A DNA stretch of 64,000 nt from Pseudomonas lactis (GTDB lineage Bacteria; Pseudomonadota; Gammaproteobacteria; Pseudomonadales; Pseudomonadaceae). The notes below the pieces were generated by a model that saw nothing but the letters and a program-made list of their open reading frames with translations, ran no database searches and was not told the DNA's origin. The stretch spans positions 1 through 64,000 of the forward strand of contig NZ_JYLO01000012.1 in NCBI RefSeq assembly GCF_001439845.1, read 5' to 3'. The position numbers and the translations under genes were made by a program. Below are positions 59,726 through 64,000 of the stretch, piece by piece; within the stretch, counting starts at the first letter, position 1; each line of letters opens with the position of its first letter.

Positions 59726-61249
59726 TCAGAGCGTTTTGGACATTCGTGCGGCCAGCAGAGCCCAGCCAAACAATGCCAGGCACACAATGATCAACGGCCA
59801 CGAACGCCATTGCAGGTACGGCGTGAGGTTATGCATCGGCACCACCTCCCCATAGAGAATGCCGCGCTCGAACTGCGGGATCTGCGCGGTGATCTGCCCG
59901 AACGGGTTGATCAGCCCGGTCACGCCGTTGTTGGTGGCGCGGATCATCCAGCGGCCAGCCTCCAATGCACGCATCTGCGCCATTTGCAGGTGCTGCAGCG
60001 GGCCGATGGAGCGGCCGAACCAGGTGTCGTTGCTGATGGTCAGCAGCAGGTCGCTCTGGGCCGACAGGCCGGCGGCGAATTCGGGGTACACCACTTCATA
60101 GCAAATGAACGGCGCAATCTGGTAACCCTTGGCCTGCAGCATGGCCTGGTCAGAAGGGCCGCGGGCGAAGTCCGACATGGGCAGGTCGAAGAAGGCAATC
60201 AGCCCACGCAGCATGTCCTGCAGCGGCACGTACTCGCCAAATGGCACCAGTTTTTGCTTGAGGTAGGTGCCGTCGCCTTCACCCACCACGGTGATGCCGT
60301 TGAAGTAGCGCTTCTGGTGGTGCACTTCTTGTCGAATCGGTACCCCGGTGATCAGCGCGGTGTCCCGGTCAGCGGCAAACTTGCCCATCATGCCCAGGTA
60401 GCCCTCCACGGACTCCTTGAGCACCGGCACGGCGGTTTCCGGCCATACCAGCAGGTCGACACGCTTGGAGCTCAGGCTCATGTCGCGGTACAGCGCCAAC
60501 TGTGCATTGAGCTGGTCCGGGTCCCACTTCATGCTTTGCTCGACGTTGCCCTGGATCGCGGCCACGCTCAGCGGCGCGCCAGACGGCGATGTCCAGGCGT
60601 GATGCTTGAGCGCCAGGCCAATGGCCCAAGGCGCAACCAGCAATAACAGGCCTGCGCCGATGAAGGCATTGCGCTTGCTCGCCAGCAGGCGCGGCAGGTT
60701 GCACAGCAATGCGGCGGTGAGTGCCAGCGCGAAGGAAATCAGCCACATCCCGCCCAATGGCGCGAGGCCGGTCAACGGCCCATCGAGTTGACTGTAACCG
60801 GAGTACAACCACGGGAAACCGGTAAGGAACCAGCCACGAAAGGCTTCCTGGCCGACCCACAACGCGGCGAACGTCAATGCGTCCGCCAGCGGTGCTTCGT
60901 TACGGCGCAACCAGCGCGCCCACAGCCAGGCGGGTAGGGCAAAGAACCAGGCGATGGCGGCAGTGAACAGCAGCATCAGGAACCCCGCCAACAGCACCGA
61001 AGCGCCGCCGAAGTGGTGGATGCTGTAGTAGATCCAACTGGTGCCGGCGCCAAACAGGCCGAAGCCGAAACACCAGCCACGGCCCAGGGCCTGGCGGGGC
61101 GAGAGTTCCCGCAGGCCGATATAGAACAGGCCGACCGCTACCAGCGCCAACGGCCAGATATCGAACGGTGCCAGCGCCAGGGTAGTGATGGCGCCGGCCA
61201 CCACGGCCAGCAAGTTACCGGGCCAGCCGGGTGAGGTGAGACGGCGCAT
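59726..61249 (-). CDS. lnt: Apolipoprotein N-acyltransferase
   Basis: This 507-residue inner-membrane enzyme N-acylates lipoproteins after signal removal. Six to seven N-terminal membrane helices, then a nitrilase-like periplasmic domain with the catalytic triad visible as Glu in LLVWPETAVP, Lys in TYLKQKLVPFGEYVP, and Cys in APFICYEVVYPEF. The last helix ends IIVCLALFGWALLAARMSKTL. Begins 8 bp after the corC stop and so belongs to the corC operon. Standard length. Confidence 0.96.
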   Translation of the reverse strand: MRRLTSPGWPGNLLAVVAGAITTLALAPFDIWPLALVAVGLFYIGLRELSPRQALGRGWCFGFGLFGAGTSWIYYSIHHFGGASVLLAGFLMLLFTAAIAWFFALPAWLWARWLRRNEAPLADALTFAALWVGQEAFRGWFLTGFPWLYSGYSQLDGPLTGLAPLGGMWLISFALALTAALLCNLPRLLASKRNAFIGAGLLLLVAPWAIGLALKHHAWTSPSGAPLSVAAIQGNVEQSMKWDPDQLNAQLALYRDMSLSSKRVDLLVWPETAVPVLKESVEGYLGMMGKFAADRDTALITGVPIRQEVHHQKRYFNGITVVGEGDGTYLKQKLVPFGEYVPLQDMLRGLIAFFDLPMSDFARGPSDQAMLQAKGYQIAPFICYEVVYPEFAAGLSAQSDLLLTISNDTWFGRSIGPLQHLQMAQMRALEAGRWMIRATNNGVTGLINPFGQITAQIPQFERGILYGEVVPMHNLTPYLQWRSWPLIIVCLALFGWALLAARMSKTL

Positions 61250-61257
61250 GTCAGTCC

Positions 61258-62097
61258 TTAGCGGGCGATGGGTGTCAAACGGATCAGATGGATACGACGG
61301 CTATCAGCATTGAGGATGCGGAAGCGATAGGCGCCGATCTCGGTGGTTTCATTACGCTTGGGCAGGTGCCCGAACGCACTCATCACCAGGCCGCCGACGG
61401 TGTCGAACTCATCGTCCGAGAACTCGCTGTCGAAGAACTCGTTGAAGTTCTCGATCGGCGTCAGCGCCTTGATCAGGAAATCACCGCTGGGCAGCGGCTT
61501 GATGTAGCTGTCTTCTTCGACGTCGTGCTCGTCTTCGATGTCGCCGACGATCTGCTCCAGCACGTCCTCGATGGTGACCAGGCCGGCCACGCCGCCGTAT
61601 TCGTCAATCACAATGGCCATGTGATTGTGGTTGGCGCGGAACTCGCGCAGCAGCACATTCAGGCGCTTGGACTCGGGCACGAAGGTGGCCGGGCGCAGCA
61701 GGTCCTTGATGTTGAAGCTGTCGCCGTTCTCCTTGAGGATCAACGGCAGCAGGTCCTTGGCCAGCAGGACACCCATGACGTCGTCATGGCTTTCACCGAT
61801 CACCGGGTAGCGCGAGTGCGCCGAGTCGATCACGGCCGGGAGGAATTCCCGTGGGGTCTGGGTCGCCTTGATGCTGATCATCTGCGAGCGCGGGACCATG
61901 ATGTCACGCACTTGCAGGTCAGCCACCTGAATGGCGCCTTCGACGATGGCCAGCGCTTCGCTGTCCAGCAATTTGTTCTGGTGTGCATCGCGCAGCAGCT
62001 CCAAGAGCTCCTGGCGGTTTTTCGGCTCGTGGGCAAAAGCCTGGGTCAGTTTACCCAGCCATGACTTCTGCCCGTTGCTCGATCGGTCTTCGCTCAT
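61258..62097 (-). CDS. corC: CorC (CNNM/CBS-domain) protein
   Basis: This 279-residue cytosolic protein has two CBS domains (IMVPRSQMISIKATQTP...; IKDLLRPATFVPESKRLNVLLREFRANHNHMAIVIDEYGGVAGLVTIEDVLEQIVGDIEDE) and a CorC_HlyC domain (VGGLVMSAFGHLPKRNETTEIGAYRFRIL). Lacks the membrane DUF21 part of larger members. Thought to help magnesium or cobalt efflux. 42 bp after ybeY, 8 bp before lnt. Called ybeX in E. coli. Confidence 0.95.
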   Translation of the reverse strand: MSEDRSSNGQKSWLGKLTQAFAHEPKNRQELLELLRDAHQNKLLDSEALAIVEGAIQVADLQVRDIMVPRSQMISIKATQTPREFLPAVIDSAHSRYPVIGESHDDVMGVLLAKDLLPLILKENGDSFNIKDLLRPATFVPESKRLNVLLREFRANHNHMAIVIDEYGGVAGLVTIEDVLEQIVGDIEDEHDVEEDSYIKPLPSGDFLIKALTPIENFNEFFDSEFSDDEFDTVGGLVMSAFGHLPKRNETTEIGAYRFRILNADSRRIHLIRLTPIAR

Positions 62098-62139
62098 AGC
62101 GATTACTCTAAATCCTTTGATATGACAGTTGAGTGTTGA

Positions 62140-62598
62140 TCAGCTTTCGTCGTCTGCATACGGGTCGCGGTGACCCAGTTCTGCAAGCAACGTTCGTTCC
62201 AGCGCTTCCATTTCCCAGGCTTCGTCATCGTCTATATGGTCGTAACCCAAGAGATGCAAGCAGCCGTGGATGACTAGATGGGCCCAATGGGCCTCAAGTT
62301 CCTTGCCTTGTTCCGCCGCTTCGCGTTCGACCACCGCGACGCAGATCACCAGGTCGCCCAGCAACGGGATATCCAGCAATTCGTCGGGTACGTCGGCTGG
62401 GAAGGACAGCACGTTGGTGGCGTAGTCTTTCTGGCGCCAGGTGTGGTTCAGCTCACGGCCTTCGGCCTCGTCCACCAGACGAATGGTCAGCTCCGAGTCG
62501 GCGGTGCGCTGGCGCAAGGCCAGTTCACACCATTGGCGGAACTGGGCTTCGCTGGGGGCGGGCGCGTCGGTGGCCAGCTGCAGGTCTAGCTCAAGCAT
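62140..62598 (-). CDS. ybeY: Endoribonuclease YbeY
   Basis: This 152-residue metalloprotein processes the 16S rRNA 3' end and takes part in ribosome quality control. Zinc-binding HGCLHLLGYDH (His-x3-His-x5-His) is intact in AHLVIHGCLHLLGYDHIDDDE. Conserved Arg in LTIRLVDEAEGRELNHTWRQKDYATNVLSFP. ATG 62598 (MLELDLQLATD) is eight bases inside the end of phoH, so translation is coupled. Confidence 0.95.
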   Translation of the reverse strand: MLELDLQLATDAPAPSEAQFRQWCELALRQRTADSELTIRLVDEAEGRELNHTWRQKDYATNVLSFPADVPDELLDIPLLGDLVICVAVVEREAAEQGKELEAHWAHLVIHGCLHLLGYDHIDDDEAWEMEALERTLLAELGHRDPYADDES

Positions 62599-63595
62599 CG
62601 TGGCGAGCGTCCTTGGCGGGCGCGTCGTCGCGGTGTTCGAAACGCTCATAGGCTTCGACAATGCGCTGCACCAGCGGGTGGCGTACCACGTCCTTGGGCA
62701 TAAAATGCGTGAAGCTGATACCCGGCACGTCCTTGAGCACCTCGATCACCTGGCCCAGGCCCGACTTGGTGCCCTTGGGCAGGTCGACCTGGGTGATGTC
62801 GCCCGTGATCACGGCGGTTGAGCCGAAACCGATACGGGTGAGGAACATCTTCATCTGCTCGACCGTGGTGTTCTGGCTTTCGTCGAGAATGATGAAGCTG
62901 TTGTTGAGCGTACGGCCACGCATGTAGGCCAGCGGGGCGATCTCGATCACCTGGCGCTCGATCAGCTTGGCCACGTATTCAAAGCCGAGCATTTCGTACA
63001 GCGCGTCGTAGAGCGGTCGCAGGTACGGGTCGATCTTCTGGGCCAGGTCGCCGGGCAGGAACCCGAGCTTTTCGCCGGCCTCGACCGCTGGGCGCACCAG
63101 CAGGATGCGCCGCACTTGCTCGCGCTCCAGGGCATCGACGGCGCAGGCCACCGCCAGGTAGGTCTTGCCGGTACCGGCCGGGCCGATGCCGAAGTTGATG
63201 TCGTTGCCGAGGATTTCCTTGACGTACTTCTGCTGATTCAAGCCGCGTGGGCGAATCATGCCTTTTTTGGTACGCAAGGCCACGCTGGCTTCGGCCACCG
63301 GGTTGTTGGCCAGGTCTTCCACAGCCGATTCCTGTAAGTACAGGTGCACGGTCTCCGGCGACAGCTCGCTACCCTTGGTTTCGCGGTAGAGGCGGCGCAG
63401 CAGGTTTTCTGCAGACGTGGTGTGTTGGGGTTCACCAATGAGCTCGAACTGATTGCCGCGGTTGCGGATCTCGATGCTCAGGCGTTGTTCGATCAGGCGC
63501 AGGTGCTCGTCGAACTGTCCGCACAGGTTGGCGAAACGGCGAGCCTCAAAAGGCTCGAGGATAAAACGATGGGGTTCTGCTATGGGTGCGTTCAA
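62591..63595 (-). CDS. ybeZ: PhoH-like ATPase (YbeZ)
   Basis: This 334-residue protein has an N-terminal KH-like region and a P-loop ATPase of the PhoH family: Walker A GIGPAGTGKTYLAVAC, Walker B FIILDESQNTT, and GSTAVITGDITQVDLP. Works with YbeY in rRNA or RNA processing. The first codon appears to be TTG (63595, LNAPIAEPHRFILEPF). It overlaps ybeY by 8 bp and follows miaB over 226 bp that hold a REPIN. Confidence 0.94.
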   Translation of the reverse strand: MNAPIAEPHRFILEPFEARRFANLCGQFDEHLRLIEQRLSIEIRNRGNQFELIGEPQHTTSAENLLRRLYRETKGSELSPETVHLYLQESAVEDLANNPVAEASVALRTKKGMIRPRGLNQQKYVKEILGNDINFGIGPAGTGKTYLAVACAVDALEREQVRRILLVRPAVEAGEKLGFLPGDLAQKIDPYLRPLYDALYEMLGFEYVAKLIERQVIEIAPLAYMRGRTLNNSFIILDESQNTTVEQMKMFLTRIGFGSTAVITGDITQVDLPKGTKSGLGQVIEVLKDVPGISFTHFMPKDVVRHPLVQRIVEAYERFEHRDDAPAKDARHDA

Positions 63596-63698
63596 GGTTG
63601 CTTTTAGCCGCCCTTTGGCTGATGAGGTGAGAGAGAGAATAACGCCAGGCGCCGGTGTGCGAAAGCACTTAAATAGCCCGAGTGTGGCGCAGATCCCA

Positions 63699-63788
63699 TG
63701 TGGGAGCGGGCTTGCTCGCGAATGCGCCAGTTCAGTCGATATTTATATTGGCTGACACACTGCATTCGCGAGCAAGCCCGCTCCCACA
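63699..63788. repeat. REPIN 5
   Basis: REP ends TGTGGGAGCGGGCTTGCTCG and complement, with gaatgcg extending both stems. It lies between miaB and the phoH-like gene, 34 bp after the miaB stop. The interior (ttcagtcgatatttatattggctgac) is AT-rich. Confidence 0.88.
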
Positions 63789-63821
63789 TTTTGATCTCCA
63801 TCAGACAAAAATATCGATGGG

Positions 63822-64000
63822 TTACTGGATCAGCGAGCCACGCAACGAGTGTGGCTGCGCCGCATCAATGTGCACATCGGCAAACTGGCCGATCAGCGTG
63901 GGATTGTCGCAGCGGAAGTTGACGATTCGGTTGTTCTCGGTACGCCCCTGCAATTCACCCGGGTCTTTTTTCGAATAATCGGTGACCAGAATGCGCTGGA
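63822..64000 (-). CDS. miaB: tRNA-2-methylthio-N6-dimethylallyladenosine synthase (C-terminal part only)
   Basis: Only the last 58 codons are in the window; the gene continues past the right edge. The translation contains ILVTDYSKKDPGELQGRTENNRIVNF, then QFADVHIDAAQPHSLRGSLIQ, the TRAM domain of MiaB, which methylthiolates isopentenyl-adenosine 37 in tRNAs. The position before phoH, ybeY, corC and lnt is the standard one. Confidence 0.9.
   Translation of the reverse strand, partial: QRILVTDYSKKDPGELQGRTENNRIVNFRCDNPTLIGQFADVHIDAAQPHSLRGSLIQ

Overview
The window comes from a Pseudomonas of the fluorescens type. The evidence is the gene order (ppa-mtfA-dedA, eutBC, mpl-ubiX, proA-nadD-rsfS-rlmH-mrdA-rodA-mltB-rlpA-dacC-ybeD-lipB-lipA, holA-lptE-leuS, lnt-corC-ybeY-phoH-miaB), the high G+C coding, and many REP/REPIN repeats of the kind known from this group. 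All calls were made by reading sequence and translations; no database search was run.

Region 1 (about 163-14478) is a 14.3 kb integrated element. It is bounded by a 20-bp direct repeat that overlaps a terminator hairpin, with matching pairs of 11-bp repeats (likely integrase arm sites) inside both ends. It carries a P4-type integrase, an AlpA-like regulator, a YagK/YfjJ-Gp2-type HUH replication protein, a DUF932 protein, a glycine-zipper/zinc-ribbon protein, an XRE regulator and several unknown genes. Its cargo is a restriction-modification module (one nuclease, two SPPY/SPPF-type amino-methyltransferases) and, unexpectedly, a full-length GC-rich cbrB. CbrB is the sigma-54 response regulator of the CbrAB carbon/nitrogen system, and here it has neither cbrA beside it nor a recognisable crcZ. 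Much of the rest of the island looks AT-rich.

Region 2 (14.5-26.7 kb) holds an orphan S24-type repressor and the co-directional dedA-mtfA-ppa set. A long dispersed repeat follows, then an ethanolamine catabolic cluster: aldehyde dehydrogenase, permease, eutB, eutC and a GNAT gene. This cluster is divergent from an EatR-like sigma-54 activator. A good -24/-12 promoter and a perfect 15-bp palindrome lie between them.

Region 3 (26.9-38.3 kb) mixes core and accessory genes. It has a Pro-rich probable secreted protein behind an hrp-box-like promoter, mpl-ubiX-lipoprotein, a MORN-repeat/C13-peptidase lipoprotein, a MaoC protein, an LrgA/LrgB pair, a Lon-N-like protein, a DedA-PAP2 fusion and an alkyladenine-type glycosylase.

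Region 4 (38.4-52.6 kb) is the long rightward cell-wall/lipoate cluster from proA to lipA, followed by an LD-carboxypeptidase, a second lytic transglycosylase and a small arfA gene with a hairpin inside its 3' end. Region 5 (52.6-64 kb) runs mostly leftward: miaB (partial), phoH, ybeY, corC, lnt, then leuS, lptE, holA. Four copies of a roughly 450-bp dispersed repeat and six REPINs fill the larger intergenic gaps.
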